A stretch of 64,000 nt of DNA, taken from Cytobacillus depressus (GTDB taxonomy: Bacteria > Bacillota > Bacilli > Bacillales > Cytobacillaceae). The notes under the pieces were generated by a model. It saw only the letters and a list, made by a program, of their open reading frames with translations. It did not search any database and was not told where the DNA came from. Of this stretch, positions 25,430 to 34,806 are shown in pieces (within the stretch, counting starts at the first letter, position 1; every line of letters starts with the position of its first letter). The stretch spans positions 89,807-153,806 of the forward strand of contig NZ_WBOS01000008.1 in assembly GCF_008923245.1 (NCBI RefSeq), read 5' to 3'. The position numbers and the translations under genes were made by a program.

Positions 25430-25445
25430 AGTGCGCGGCTTTTTC
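25413..25445 (+). terminator. Terminator of ywfO-ywgA, overlapping the ywgA stop
   Basis: AAAAAGCCG-t-GCAC / GTGC-g-CGGCTTTTTC; the stop codon lies in the loop. Confidence 0.88.
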
Positions 25446-25450
25446 TTGTT

Positions 25451-25571
25451 GTCTAGCTCCAGCGCCTAGCCCCTCGAGGTCACAAGCCAATCCTCCCAGA
25501 AAGGTAAAGAACACCTTTCCGTGAGGCTCGTCTTGTGCTTGTCGGGGCTGTTCAAGGCGCTTCCGCTTTTC
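25451..25571. repeat. Dispersed element A, copy 3 (short form)
   Basis: 121 bp, from GTCTAGCTCCAGCGCC to GGCGCTTCCGCTTTTC. Relative to copy 1, CCCCC/GGGGG becomes GCCCC/GGGGC, changing both sides of one pair. It lies between two convergent genes, 3 bp from the ywhB stop. Confidence 0.9.
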
Positions 25572-25574
25572 TTA

Positions 25575-25763
25575 TTATTCTTCGTCGCTTAAACGTTTCC
25601 CGGCGACTGCATAATGGTTTTTAGTCATTTCCTCGATAAATACAACAACCTTTTCCTTCGGTGCCCCTGTTGTTTCGCTAACAGCGTCTGTTACCTTTTC
25701 TACGAGTGACTTCTTTTGCTCCTCAGTGCGGCCTTCAAGCATTTTTACTGTTACATATGGCAT
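25575..25763 (-). CDS. ywhB: 4-oxalocrotonate tautomerase family enzyme YwhB
   Basis: 62-residue tautomerase with catalytic Pro after the initiator Met (MPYVTVKMLEGRTEEQKK) and the conserved Arg (R12); it forms hexamers. B. subtilis YwhB tautomerises 2-hydroxymuconate in vitro; the true substrate is unknown. Divergent from ywhC across a large repeat element. Confidence 0.9.
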   Translation of the reverse strand: MPYVTVKMLEGRTEEQKKSLVEKVTDAVSETTGAPKEKVVVFIEEMTKNHYAVAGKRLSDEE

Positions 25764-25911
25764 AGTAAATGTCTCCTTTTCTATTCTTTTCTTTCAATGT
25801 TTGTAGTTTTTCATATTTCAGAAAAATACGCAAGTGTTTATCTTACGGGTTAGATCCTTTTCACTTTGTATGTTAAATCATGTATACTTTTTCTATAGTC
25901 TAAAAGTGTGT

Positions 25912-26241
25912 GTTCAAAAAGGAGGACAAAAAGAGCCGAGAAGTTCAAGGAAGTGCAGCCTTCGAGCACCGGAACGCTAGCTGGTCGCTTCGAAGCATTC
26001 TCCTCGCACGAAGAAAAAGCGCTCTTCTTTTTCGAGGATATGCTTTTAATACGTGAGGAGCGGAGAAGCAAGCTGACTTAAAAAGGTGGAAGTGCCTTGA
26101 TCAGCCCCGACAAGCATAAGACGGCTTACGTAGTGGCCTGTTTTTTAGCCACGCAGTAAGATGGCTTATGACCTCGAGGGGCTAGGCACTGGAACTAGAT
26201 TTGCAGAAATTCGACAGCTTTTTTTCCCGGACTTTTTGAAT
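25912..26241. repeat. Dispersed element B, copy 1, interrupted by an A element
   Basis: Starts GTTCAAAAAGGAGGACAAA and ends CCGGACTTTTTGAA. It has left core, middle modules X (GCTAGCTGGTCGC...) and Y (TATGCTTTTAATACG...), then a reversed A element, then the right end. Copies 2 and 3 carry X only and Y only. No gene lies within it; it fills the ywhB-ywhC spacer. Confidence 0.85.
26090..26200 (-). repeat. Dispersed element A, copy 4, nested in element B
   Basis: Reverse-orientation A element, from near AAAAGGTGGAAGTGCC to GGCACTGGAACTAGAT (A ends reversed). B copy 3 reads AAGCTGACG then CCGAAATTCGAC at the matching place, so this A copy lies between GCTGAC and GAAATTCGAC of B. Confidence 0.8.
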
Positions 26242-26267
26242 AACCTCTAAAAAAGGGGATATGACTG

Positions 26268-26924
26268 TTGGAAAACTTTCTGGCCTATTCATTAAAGGAA
26301 ATTCCTTATGTTGCGATTACATTAATGATTGCTTTTACCGTTCATGAGTTTGCTCATGCATATGTCGCTTATAAATTCGGCGATCCGACAGCGAAAAATC
26401 AAGGGAGATTGACGTTAAATCCAATCCAGCATTTAGATCCGATTGGCACGATTCTCATTTTTATTGCAGGATTTGGCTGGGCTCGGCCTGTTCCCGTGAA
26501 CAGATTTTTCTTTAAGAATCCCCGGATTGCAGGAATTTCCGTATCGATCGCAGGGCCGATAAGCAATTTCATCATGGCGAGTCTTGGCTTCATGATTTGG
26601 TATGCAATCGTTGGAATGGGGTTAGCAGCGGGAGTTCCAGCGTTTGTACCGGAATTCTTTAATGTCTTTATTCATTTGAATTTAGTCTTATTTATATTTA
26701 ACTTAATTCCGCTTCCGCCGTTAGACGGGTATCGGATTGTGGAAGATTTAGCACCTAAATCGGTGAGGCCGCGCCTAACGCAGCTAGAGGCATACGGCTC
26801 GCTCATTTTCATTATTCTTGTTATTACACCGCTTAGCCAATATACCATTTCGCCGATATTTTATTATGTTCTTCCTGTAATTGGCGACATGTTAGGTAAT
26901 TTCTTTAGCGGGATATTTCTATAA
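26268..26924 (+). CDS. ywhC: Site-2-protease family membrane metalloprotease YwhC
   Basis: 218-residue peptidase M50 family protein. Zinc ligands H26 and H30 in TVHEFAHAY (with E27) and D in LIPLPPLDG near 155 are embedded in about five membrane helices. It lacks a PDZ domain, unlike RseP/RasP, and belongs to the short YwhC group whose substrates are unknown. The start is a TTG at 26268 behind AAGGGG. Confidence 0.88.
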   Translation: MENFLAYSLKEIPYVAITLMIAFTVHEFAHAYVAYKFGDPTAKNQGRLTLNPIQHLDPIGTILIFIAGFGWARPVPVNRFFFKNPRIAGISVSIAGPISNFIMASLGFMIWYAIVGMGLAAGVPAFVPEFFNVFIHLNLVLFIFNLIPLPPLDGYRIVEDLAPKSVRPRLTQLEAYGSLIFIILVITPLSQYTISPIFYYVLPVIGDMLGNFFSGIFL

Positions 26925-27021
26925 TCGGCTTTTTTAAAACAACTTTGGCAAATTGCACGCATCCATTAAAAGTGATTTTTATATAATGCATGAATAACTT
27001 TCTTTTAAGGAGGATCTTAGA

Positions 27022-27534
27022 ATGGAAGAGAAAAAGAAGAAAAAAATCGGGTTTAATATTATAAAAAATGATTCAACTGATGGGCATGGAGGATTTGGGG
27101 TAGGTGCGTTAAGCTTGAATAATGTGTCGCCCGTGATTATTGATGTGGAGGCGAGTGAAGCGGCGATTGAAGTAGGTGCATTGCATGCTCGTAGTCCAGT
27201 AGAGAGAGGCATTAAATTCCTTCCTAATAAGGAGGAGGTGCCTAATGGAAAGCCTTATTGGCTTATTTGGGTCACGATTGATCGGAAAGAAGAGGGACCT
27301 TATTATGCTGGAGTAACTGCATGTGAAATGACGGTCGATCGCGAAATCCGCAGAGGTTATAAATCCCTGCCAGAGCATGTGAATCGAATGGATAAATCGA
27401 TTAAACGCCATATTATTGTTGACCATATGGACAGCAAATCGAAAAAGATCCTTGAAGACTTTTTGAAAAACCACGATGCAGGCATGTGGGAACGCTCTCT
27501 ACAACAATTGAAGGATGATTTGCAAGCAAATTAA
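27022..27534 (+). CDS. ywhD: YwhD family protein
   Basis: 170-residue soluble protein of the YwhD family, function unknown; conserved central region GKPYWLIWVTIDRKEEGPYY. Basic N-terminus (EEKKKKK). SD AAGGAGGATC. Order ywhB-ywhC-ywhD-pbpG equals B. subtilis. Confidence 0.88.
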   Translation: MEEKKKKKIGFNIIKNDSTDGHGGFGVGALSLNNVSPVIIDVEASEAAIEVGALHARSPVERGIKFLPNKEEVPNGKPYWLIWVTIDRKEEGPYYAGVTACEMTVDREIRRGYKSLPEHVNRMDKSIKRHIIVDHMDSKSKKILEDFLKNHDAGMWERSLQQLKDDLQAN

Positions 27535-27660
27535 CAAATATTTAATTTTTTATGACGAAAATGTGACAGATTATTGACTTAAATTTCGAACTACTTGCCC
27601 AAATCCAATAAAAAAAGTAAACTATTTAACAGTGTGATGGCACTTTATAAAGCTAGGACA

Positions 27661-27696
27661 CGAAAAACCTCGGGCCGCTGTGCACGAGGTTTTTCG
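27661..27696. terminator. Terminator between ywhD and pbpG
   Basis: CGAAAAACCTCG / CGAGGTTTTTCG, symmetrical with A and T runs, serving two convergent genes. Confidence 0.88.
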
Positions 27697-27745
27697 TTTA
27701 GTGGATTTTGTCCATCGATATTTCGCTAAAGTCAAAAGGCAACTT

Positions 27746-29806
27746 TTATCTGCCAAAAATTCTCTTGTACCAAGGCCTCTTCGCGGGTTTTCCATTTTTG
27801 GCGGGTGCTTCTTCCTGATATAATAGATGATCGGTGCAATATTCGGTTGGTTCTGTCCCTTCAGCGAAATAGGTGAGGCGCTTAATTGGGCACTGATCGG
27901 TTGCCAGCTTGCCGTTTTCAGGATTCACGAACACGCCAACAGTCCCCTTAACGGGCTTAAAGCCCTTAACTGACAATTCTTCATGTGCTTTCTCCATAAA
28001 TTGAACCCAAATATTTTTGGCATAAGATTTATCCGCCGTTCGGGTGATTGTTTTTCCTTTATCATAGCCGGTCCAAACGGCTGATACGGCCTGCGGAGAA
28101 TAGCCAATCATCCAGCTGTCCGTATCTGTTGACCCCGACTTTCCGGCATATGTACGAGTCATGTCGTCAATGACCGATCTTCCTGTCACGCTTGTATACC
28201 CATTCAGCTTCGGATCAAAAATTCCTGTCAGCATTTGCGTCATAACATACGTCAAATCTGGGCGCAAAACAGGGATGGCTTCCTTCGATTGCTCGTAAAT
28301 AATATCCCCGTGGTAATTTTCGACTCGGGTGATTAAGACTGGTGATACCTTTTTTCCTCCATTGGCAAAAAGGCTATAGGCATTAGCCATCTCGATAACC
28401 CGCACACCAGAAGTACCAAGGGCAAGCGATGGGACTGGATTCATTTTTGTCGAGAGCCCAAATTTTTTAGCAGTATTAACGAGCGTATCCATTCCGAGAA
28501 AAAGATGAGTTTTGACGGCAAAAATATTATCCGAAAGGGCGAGAGCCTGAACCATCGTAATATCGCCATCCGCATACTGGCTATTAAAGTTTTTCGGCAT
28601 ATAATCCGCTCTTCCGTCGTCAAATCGGAAAGTAGTTTGCTCACTTCTCATTAAAGTAGAAGGAGTAAAGCCATTTTCTAGAGCAGCATAGTAGAGTAAT
28701 GGCTTGATCGTTGAGCCGGGCTGGCGAATGGCCTGGACAGCTCTGTTAAAAGGGCTCTCCGTATAATCTCTTCCGCCAACCATCGCTTTTACATGGCCAT
28801 TTTTCGGATTCATTGAAACAAGGGCAGCCTGAATTTCAGAATCCTTGTCGATGATTTCTTCTACTGTTTGCTCGGCGGCTTCCTGCTGTTTTAAATCAAG
28901 CGTCGTATAAACCTTCAATCCGCCTAACGCAATGGTTCGGTCATCTAGCTTCAGCTCTGTCTTTAAAGCTTGGCGGACAGCATCTTGAAAATAAGGCGCG
29001 GTTTGTAGCTTTGTATGCGGATGCTTGCCAATAATAGTAAGCGGTTCATTCAAGGCATCCTCAGCAGCCTCTTTTTTAATAAAATCATTGGCGACCATCG
29101 TATTCAAGATGATTTTCTGACGTCGTTGGGCATTTTCAAGCGATGCAAGCGGGGAATAGATGCTGGCCCCTTTAGGAACGCCAGCAAGGATTGAAGCCTC
29201 CGCAAGAGTCAGGTCCTTGGCGCTTTTTCCAAAAAAGAACTGGCTCGCAGCTTCGGCCCCGTATGCTCCATGCCCATAGTAAATCGTATTTAAATAGCCT
29301 TCTAGAATCTCTTTCTTCGAATAATTCATCTCGAGACGAATGGTATAAAAGACTTCTTTTAATTTCCGCGTCCATGTTTTTTCATGGGCAAGAAATAAAT
29401 TTCGAGCATATTGCTGGCTGATCGTACTGGCCCCTTGCACCTTTGCCATTGCTTTCACATCGGCAAGGACCGCACCGCCAATTCGAATGAAATCAAAACC
29501 GTGATGGGAGTAGAATTTCCGATCCTCAATGGAAATGGTGGCATCCACTAAGTATGGGCTAATGTCCGATAGATCTACCCAATATCTCTTCTGTCCATTA
29601 TGACTTTCCCCAATGACAGTACCATCATTTGCATAAAATAACGTGGATTGCGGAACAGCAAGCGGCGGCGGCCCAAGGATCTTAGCATAAAGTAAAACAC
29701 CCGCAATCATAATAACCGCAAGGGCAAAAGCAATAAGACTCAAAATGATTATCGCCCGCAAATATTTCCCAGCTTTTCTAAAACGCTGATTCGTCATAAT
29801 TTCCAT
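27746..29806 (-). CDS. pbpG: Class A penicillin-binding protein PbpG
   Basis: 686-residue bifunctional peptidoglycan synthase: short cytoplasmic tail, membrane anchor (about 18-42), glycosyltransferase domain (about 65-240; SIEDRKFYSHHGFD with catalytic Glu, GASTISQQYARN), transpeptidase domain (about 300-590; RQPGSTIKP with the active Ser, SDN, and KSGS as third motif). B. subtilis PbpG is sporulation-specific and supports spore peptidoglycan synthesis with PbpF. The third motif is KSG rather than KTG, an accepted variant. Confidence 0.92.
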   Translation of the reverse strand: MEIMTNQRFRKAGKYLRAIIILSLIAFALAVIMIAGVLLYAKILGPPPLAVPQSTLFYANDGTVIGESHNGQKRYWVDLSDISPYLVDATISIEDRKFYSHHGFDFIRIGGAVLADVKAMAKVQGASTISQQYARNLFLAHEKTWTRKLKEVFYTIRLEMNYSKKEILEGYLNTIYYGHGAYGAEAASQFFFGKSAKDLTLAEASILAGVPKGASIYSPLASLENAQRRQKIILNTMVANDFIKKEAAEDALNEPLTIIGKHPHTKLQTAPYFQDAVRQALKTELKLDDRTIALGGLKVYTTLDLKQQEAAEQTVEEIIDKDSEIQAALVSMNPKNGHVKAMVGGRDYTESPFNRAVQAIRQPGSTIKPLLYYAALENGFTPSTLMRSEQTTFRFDDGRADYMPKNFNSQYADGDITMVQALALSDNIFAVKTHLFLGMDTLVNTAKKFGLSTKMNPVPSLALGTSGVRVIEMANAYSLFANGGKKVSPVLITRVENYHGDIIYEQSKEAIPVLRPDLTYVMTQMLTGIFDPKLNGYTSVTGRSVIDDMTRTYAGKSGSTDTDSWMIGYSPQAVSAVWTGYDKGKTITRTADKSYAKNIWVQFMEKAHEELSVKGFKPVKGTVGVFVNPENGKLATDQCPIKRLTYFAEGTEPTEYCTDHLLYQEEAPAKNGKPAKRPWYKRIFGR

Positions 29807-30143
29807 GTGAATACCACCACCTCTCCTATTTTATGTAAAACGAAATCGTCATCGGATTTTTTGAGCAAGCCTTGATGTAATGGAGTAAACTCGATGAGAT
29901 TTACTAGAATTACCCTGGCAAAAATTACATCTCTCCTTAGTATTGAAAAAAACCGTTCGTTTTAAACATTTTCGTTTAATCTATTGCAAATTTTTCTTGC
30001 ATTTTTGCTAGATTCATCTATACTTTTTCTCATGTTTGTAATAATTTAGATTGGGAAATATAAAGAAGATATGCGAATGGCGTCATAGTGATAGGGCGCT
30101 GCGGGAAAATAAATGATATTTTACGGAAGGAATGGTTTACAAA
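29807..30143. other. Divergent promoter region pbpG / speE
   Basis: A/T-rich spacer with no open frame or repeat. No sigma-F/G site for pbpG could be set with confidence. A long leader (more than 60 nt) precedes speE. Confidence 0.5.
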
Positions 30144-30971
30144 ATGGGTCTATGGTTTACTGAAAAGCAAACAGAGAATTTTGGTATTACGATGAAGGTA
30201 AAACGTACTTTACATACAGAACAAACTGATTTTCAAATGCTAGAAATGGTAGAAACAGAAGAATGGGGAAATATGCTTTTACTTGATGGCATGGTTATGA
30301 CTTCTGTGAAGGACGAGTTTGTGTACCACGAAATGGTAGCGCATGTGCCGTTATTCACACATCCTAACCCTGAAAATGTGTTAGTTGTTGGCGGCGGTGA
30401 CGGTGGGGTTATCCGTGAAGTTCTAAAGCACCCAAGCGTGAAAAAAGCAACTCTTGTTGATATTGATGGAAAAGTAATCGAGTACTCTAAAAAATATCTT
30501 CCAGAAATCGCTGGTATGCTTGATGATCCGCGTGTAGATGTTCAGGTCGGCGACGGCTTCATGCATATTGCTGAAAGCGAAAACGAATACGATGTTATTA
30601 TGGTTGACTCAACTGAGCCTGTTGGTCCAGCTGTAAACCTCTTTACGAAAGGCTTCTATGCGGGAATCGCTAAAGCTTTAAAGGAAGACGGAATTTTCGT
30701 TGCACAATCGGACAACCCTTGGTTTAAAGCAGATTTAATCCGCAATGTGCAAAAGGACGTTAAGGAAATTTTCCCGATTACACGTCTATATGTAGCGAAT
30801 ATCCCAACATATCCAAGTGGCATGTGGGCGTTCACACTTGGCTCGAAAAAGCATGATCCACTAGCTGTGAGCGAAGAGCGCTTCCATGAAATCGAAACAA
30901 AATACTATACGAAAGAGCTTCATCATGCAGCATTCGTATTACCGAAATTTGTGAAGGATTTAGTAGAATAA
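30144..30971 (+). CDS. speE: Spermidine synthase
   Basis: 275-residue aminopropyltransferase making spermidine from putrescine and decarboxylated SAM. Motifs: [14 protein letters not shown] (SAM-like site), [22 protein letters not shown] with the catalytic Asp. The start at 30144 gives MGLWFTEKQ, matching the family; an ATG four codons earlier touches the SD. First gene of speE-speB. Confidence 0.94.
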   Translation: MGLWFTEKQTENFGITMKVKRTLHTEQTDFQMLEMVETEEWGNMLLLDGMVMTSVKDEFVYHEMVAHVPLFTHPNPENVLVVGGGDGGVIREVLKHPSVKKATLVDIDGKVIEYSKKYLPEIAGMLDDPRVDVQVGDGFMHIAESENEYDVIMVDSTEPVGPAVNLFTKGFYAGIAKALKEDGIFVAQSDNPWFKADLIRNVQKDVKEIFPITRLYVANIPTYPSGMWAFTLGSKKHDPLAVSEERFHEIETKYYTKELHHAAFVLPKFVKDLVE

Positions 30972-31056
30972 GTCTAAAAAATTGCAGATTTAAATAATGA
31001 GATAAAGGGGCATGCATTTTGCCCCTAAAAATATAGATGAACGAGGGATGACAGTG

Positions 31057-31929
31057 GTGCGTTTTGATGAAGCATACTCTGGCAATGTATTTATAAAAAG
31101 CCATCCAAATTATGAAGAAAGTGAAGCTGTAATTTACGGCATGCCAATGGACTGGACAGTTAGTTACCGTCCGGGTTCTCGTTTTGGTCCTTCTCGTATT
31201 CGCGAAGTGTCGATTGGTCTTGAGGAATACAGCCCTTACTTAGATCGTGAACTAGAAGAAGTAAAATATTTTGATGCAGGGGATATTCCGCTGCCATTCG
31301 GAAATGCGCAAAAAAGCCTTGTTTTGATTGAGGAATTCATTGATAAGCTATTAGCGGAAGATAAATTCCCAATTGGAATGGGTGGAGAACACTTAGTTTC
31401 TTGGCCAGTTATTCGTGCAATGGCCAAAAAATATCCTGATCTTGCTATCATCCACATGGATGCTCATACTGATTTGCGCGAGAATTATGAAGGGGAGCCA
31501 TTATCCCATTCAACGCCAATCCGCAAAGCCTGTGATTTAATTGGACCGCAAAATGTTTACTCTTTCGGCATCCGTTCCGGCATGAAGGAAGAATTCCAAT
31601 GGGCGAAGGAAGTCGGCATGCATATTTCTAAATTTGAAGTGTTAGAGCCGTTAAAAGAAATCCTGCCGACGCTTGCAGGACGTCCAGTGTATGTAACAAT
31701 TGATATTGATGTGCTTGACCCTGCACACGCTCCTGGAACAGGAACCGTTGACGCAGGCGGTATCACTTCAAAGGAGCTACTCGCATCTATTCACGAGATT
31801 GCCCGCTCTAATGTAAAAGTAGTTGGCTGTGACCTTGTTGAAGTCGCACCTATTTACGATCCATCAGAACAAACAGCTAATACAGCAAGTAAGCTCATCC
31901 GCGAAATGATTCTCGGCTGGGTAAAGTAG
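31057..31929 (+). CDS. speB: Agmatinase
   Basis: 290-residue ureohydrolase that makes putrescine from agmatine, supplying SpeE. Manganese ligands in GGEHLVSWP, IHMDAHTD and TIDIDVLDPAHAPGTG. The GTG at 31057 gives MRFDEAYS, the same start and length as B. subtilis SpeB, with GAGGG 9 nt upstream; GTG 31054 or ATG 31048 are possible alternatives. Same operon as speE (85 bp apart). Confidence 0.92.
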   Translation: MRFDEAYSGNVFIKSHPNYEESEAVIYGMPMDWTVSYRPGSRFGPSRIREVSIGLEEYSPYLDRELEEVKYFDAGDIPLPFGNAQKSLVLIEEFIDKLLAEDKFPIGMGGEHLVSWPVIRAMAKKYPDLAIIHMDAHTDLRENYEGEPLSHSTPIRKACDLIGPQNVYSFGIRSGMKEEFQWAKEVGMHISKFEVLEPLKEILPTLAGRPVYVTIDIDVLDPAHAPGTGTVDAGGITSKELLASIHEIARSNVKVVGCDLVEVAPIYDPSEQTANTASKLIREMILGWVK

Positions 31930-31967
31930 AAATACGTAAACGCTGAGCTAGACAAAAGTAGATAAAG

Positions 31968-31995
31968 AACGGAGACAAAGGTCTCCGTTTTTTTC
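31968..31995 (+). terminator. Terminator of speE-speB
   Basis: ACGGAGAC-aaag-GTCTCCGT followed by TTTTTT. Confidence 0.9.
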
Positions 31996-32182
31996 CATTC
32001 TTTAAATAAGTGTCAAATCAGTTTTTTGACAAGAATCGGTAAAATCCATAAACCGTGTCCAGAACATCGATTTTATTGAAAAGGAATCCGATAAATCTTC
32101 GCCAGTTCGCTGTTATTATCTAATAGAAAGTAGCACCTTTTGGCCAACTCTACTATAATGTTATGAAAAGGATGTGTTGCCG

Positions 32183-32629
32183 TTGTCTACTAGACCTACG
32201 GAGCAAATGCCTGTTAAAATTAACGTGAAGACAGACATTCGAGATGGACGCAGCAAAGATACTTTTGAACTAATTGCGTTTGGTCAATACTATATAAAGG
32301 AAAATGCCCGTTTTCTTCAATATGACGAAGCAATGGAAGAAGGAACAGCCAAAACCATTGTGAAAGTATCGGAAAAAGAAGGTCTTATTTTGCGGAGCGG
32401 TGCAGTGAAAATGAGGCTGCCTTTTCAAATGAATAAAAAGCTGAAAGGGAACTATCACACCCCATATGGCGTTTTTGAGCTTGATACAATGACCAAAAGG
32501 CTCGATCATCAGTTTGATGAGCAAACAGGAACGGGCTCGATCGACCTTTTATATGAATTAAAAATGCATGGAGCGAACACTGGTACATACCATTTATCCA
32601 TCACATTCAAAAAGGAGGAAGAAAGTTGA
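32183..32629 (+). CDS. ywiB: YwiB family protein (DUF1934)
   Basis: About 148-residue beta-barrel protein, lipocalin-like in known DUF1934 structures; function unknown. Conserved [23 protein letters not shown]. The start is uncertain: TTG 32183 lies about 10 nt after AAAAGGA and is preferred; GTG 32174 is too close, ATG 32204 too far. Its stop overlaps the argS start by 4 bp (TTGA), so the two genes are coupled. Confidence 0.82.
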   Translation: MSTRPTEQMPVKINVKTDIRDGRSKDTFELIAFGQYYIKENARFLQYDEAMEEGTAKTIVKVSEKEGLILRSGAVKMRLPFQMNKKLKGNYHTPYGVFELDTMTKRLDHQFDEQTGTGSIDLLYELKMHGANTGTYHLSITFKKEEES

Positions 32630-34296
32630 ACAGTGTAGAACAAATGCAAGACAAGCTGAAACAGGAAATTAAAGCGGCTGTCATCAAGGCAAACTTAGCA
32701 ACGGAAGAACAAATTCCAAACGTTATTTTGGAAACGCCGAAGGAAAAGGCACATGGAGACTATTCCACAAATATGGCGATGCAGCTTGCACGCGTAGCGA
32801 AAAAGGCACCGAAAATGATTGCCGAAGAGCTGATCGCTCATTTCGATAAATCGCAAGCGTCTATTGAAAAAATGGAGATTGCGGGCCCAGGATTTATTAA
32901 TTTTTACATGGATAATAGCTATTTAACGAATTTAATCCCTGCCATTCTTAAAGCAGGTGATAAGTATGGGGAAACGAATATTGGTGAGAATCAGAAAATT
33001 CAAGTGGAATTTGTCTCTGCGAATCCAACTGGAGACCTCCACCTTGGGCATGCTCGTGGTGCAGCAGTAGGGGATTGTCTATCTAATATTCTTGCGAAAG
33101 CAGGCTATGATGTTTCTCGTGAATATTATATTAATGATGCTGGTAACCAAATTAATAACTTAGCATTATCAGTTGAAGCCCGTTATTTCCAAGCATTAGG
33201 CATGGAAAAAGAAATGCCTGCGGACGGCTATCATGGCGAAGATATTATCGGGATCGGGAAAAAGCTTGCTGATGAGTATGGCGATAAATATGTTCTTGCC
33301 GATGAACAAGAACGCTTCGATTTCTTCCGTGAATACGGACTGAAGTATGAAATGGCGAAGCTGAAAACAGACCTTGAAGAATTCCGCGTGCCATTTGATG
33401 TGTGGTACTCTGAAACATCGCTTTACCACAATGGGAAAATTGATACGGCGTTACAGGCGTTAAAAGATAATGGCCATATTTATGAGGAAGACGGAGCAAC
33501 ATGGTTCCGCTCTACTACATTTGGCGATGACAAGGACCGTGTTCTAATTAAAAATGACGGTTCTTATACGTACTTAACACCAGATATTGCTTACCACAAG
33601 GACAAGCTCGAACGTGGATTTGAGAAGCTCATTAATATTTGGGGCGCTGATCACCACGGCTACATTCCGCGAATGAAAGCGGCGATTCAGGCACTTGGCT
33701 ACGAGCGTGATGCGTTAGAGGTTGAAATCATTCAGCTCGTTCATCTTTATAAAAACGGCGAGAAAATGAAAATGAGCAAACGGACAGGTAAAGCTGTGAC
33801 GATGCGTGATCTAGTAGAGGAAGTAGGACTAGATGCAACTCGCTACTTCTTTGCGATGAGAAGTGCGGACACACATATGGACTTTGACCTAGATTTAGCG
33901 GTTTCTGAGTCTAACGAAAACCCAGTTTACTATGCTCAATATGCCCATGCACGTATTTCTAGCATTTTACGCCAAGGCGAAGAGCAAGGAATGACGGTTA
34001 GCGATGACGCTGATTTCTCATTAATTTCAGCTGAAAAAGAGATTGACGTATTGAAGAAGCTTGGAGAATTCCCACAAGCAGTCGGAGAAGCCGCGCAAAA
34101 ACGTTTGCCGCATCGAATCACAAACTATATTTTCGAACTGGCATCCGCTTTCCACAGCTTCTACAACGCTGAAAAAGTACTAGACACCGACAATCTAGAA
34201 CGAACAAAAGCAAGACTCGCATTAATCAAAGCTGTGCAAACAACTTTGAAAAACGCACTCGCTTTAATTGGTGTTTCAGCTCCGGAAAAAATGTAA
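32626..34296 (+). CDS. argS: Arginyl-tRNA synthetase
   Basis: 556-residue class I synthetase. Class I signature HLGH in [16 protein letters not shown], and the second signature as KMSKRTGK; N-terminal Add1 domain and C-terminal DALR anticodon domain ([12 protein letters not shown]). The TTG start has AAAGGAGG upstream. It is coupled to ywiB and followed by a terminator. Confidence 0.96.
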   Translation: MNSVEQMQDKLKQEIKAAVIKANLATEEQIPNVILETPKEKAHGDYSTNMAMQLARVAKKAPKMIAEELIAHFDKSQASIEKMEIAGPGFINFYMDNSYLTNLIPAILKAGDKYGETNIGENQKIQVEFVSANPTGDLHLGHARGAAVGDCLSNILAKAGYDVSREYYINDAGNQINNLALSVEARYFQALGMEKEMPADGYHGEDIIGIGKKLADEYGDKYVLADEQERFDFFREYGLKYEMAKLKTDLEEFRVPFDVWYSETSLYHNGKIDTALQALKDNGHIYEEDGATWFRSTTFGDDKDRVLIKNDGSYTYLTPDIAYHKDKLERGFEKLINIWGADHHGYIPRMKAAIQALGYERDALEVEIIQLVHLYKNGEKMKMSKRTGKAVTMRDLVEEVGLDATRYFFAMRSADTHMDFDLDLAVSESNENPVYYAQYAHARISSILRQGEEQGMTVSDDADFSLISAEKEIDVLKKLGEFPQAVGEAAQKRLPHRITNYIFELASAFHSFYNAEKVLDTDNLERTKARLALIKAVQTTLKNALALIGVSAPEKM

Positions 34297-34301
34297 TATA
34301 G

Positions 34302-34357
34302 AAAAGGCTGGCTTGTAAAAGGAAGGGGAGAAGTACCTTCCTGAATACGGGCCAGCT
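34302..34357 (+). terminator. Terminator of ywiB-argS
   Basis: AAAAGGCTGGC and GCCAGCTTTTTTT pair across a nested GGAAGG/CCTTCC stem. Confidence 0.85.
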
Positions 34358-34390
34358 TTTTTTATTAGGGGAAAATTGGCACATCGCCCC

Positions 34391-34800
34391 TTTTAAGGGA
34401 CAATCCACTTTGAAATGTTCTATGAATGTGCTTTAAAGGGCACCAAATAGGTGAAACTACCCGACAATGTCCTATAAACTAGTTTTAAAGGACACGAAAT
34501 GGGTGAAACAGTCCGTCAATGTCCAATAACCCAGTTTTAAAGGACACGAAATGGGTGAACCAGTCCGTCAATGTCCAATAAACCAGTTTTAAAGGACACG
34601 AAATGGGTGAACCTACCCGTCAATGTCCAATAATCCAGTTTTAAAGGACACGAAATGGGTGAAACAGTCCGTCAATGTCCAATAAATCAGTTTTAAAGGA
34701 CACGAAATGGGTGAGCCAGTCCGTCAATGTCCAATAATCCAACTTTAAAGGACCCCAAATGGGTGAACCCCCCGCCAATGACCTATAATCCAGCTCAGTC
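34391..34800. repeat. 52-bp tandem array 3 (GGACA...TGTCC family)
   Basis: AAAGG starts at 34435, 34487, 34539, 34591, 34643, 34695 and 34747, always 52 bp apart. A leading unit has a 12-bp deletion but its TGTTC at 34416 is still 52 bp from the next TGTCC. In complete units GGACA and its inverse TGTCC are 25 bp apart, with 17 bp to the next GGACA. The array lies between the argS terminator and the convergent clsB stop. The same skeleton recurs in array 6 at 63.4 kb. Confidence 0.95.
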
Positions 34801-34806
34801 CCCTAA

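Noticed and set aside
27746..29806. KSG in place of KTG in PbpG as a sign of inactivation
   Set aside because: Serine at this position is found in active penicillin-binding proteins, and the other motifs are intact.
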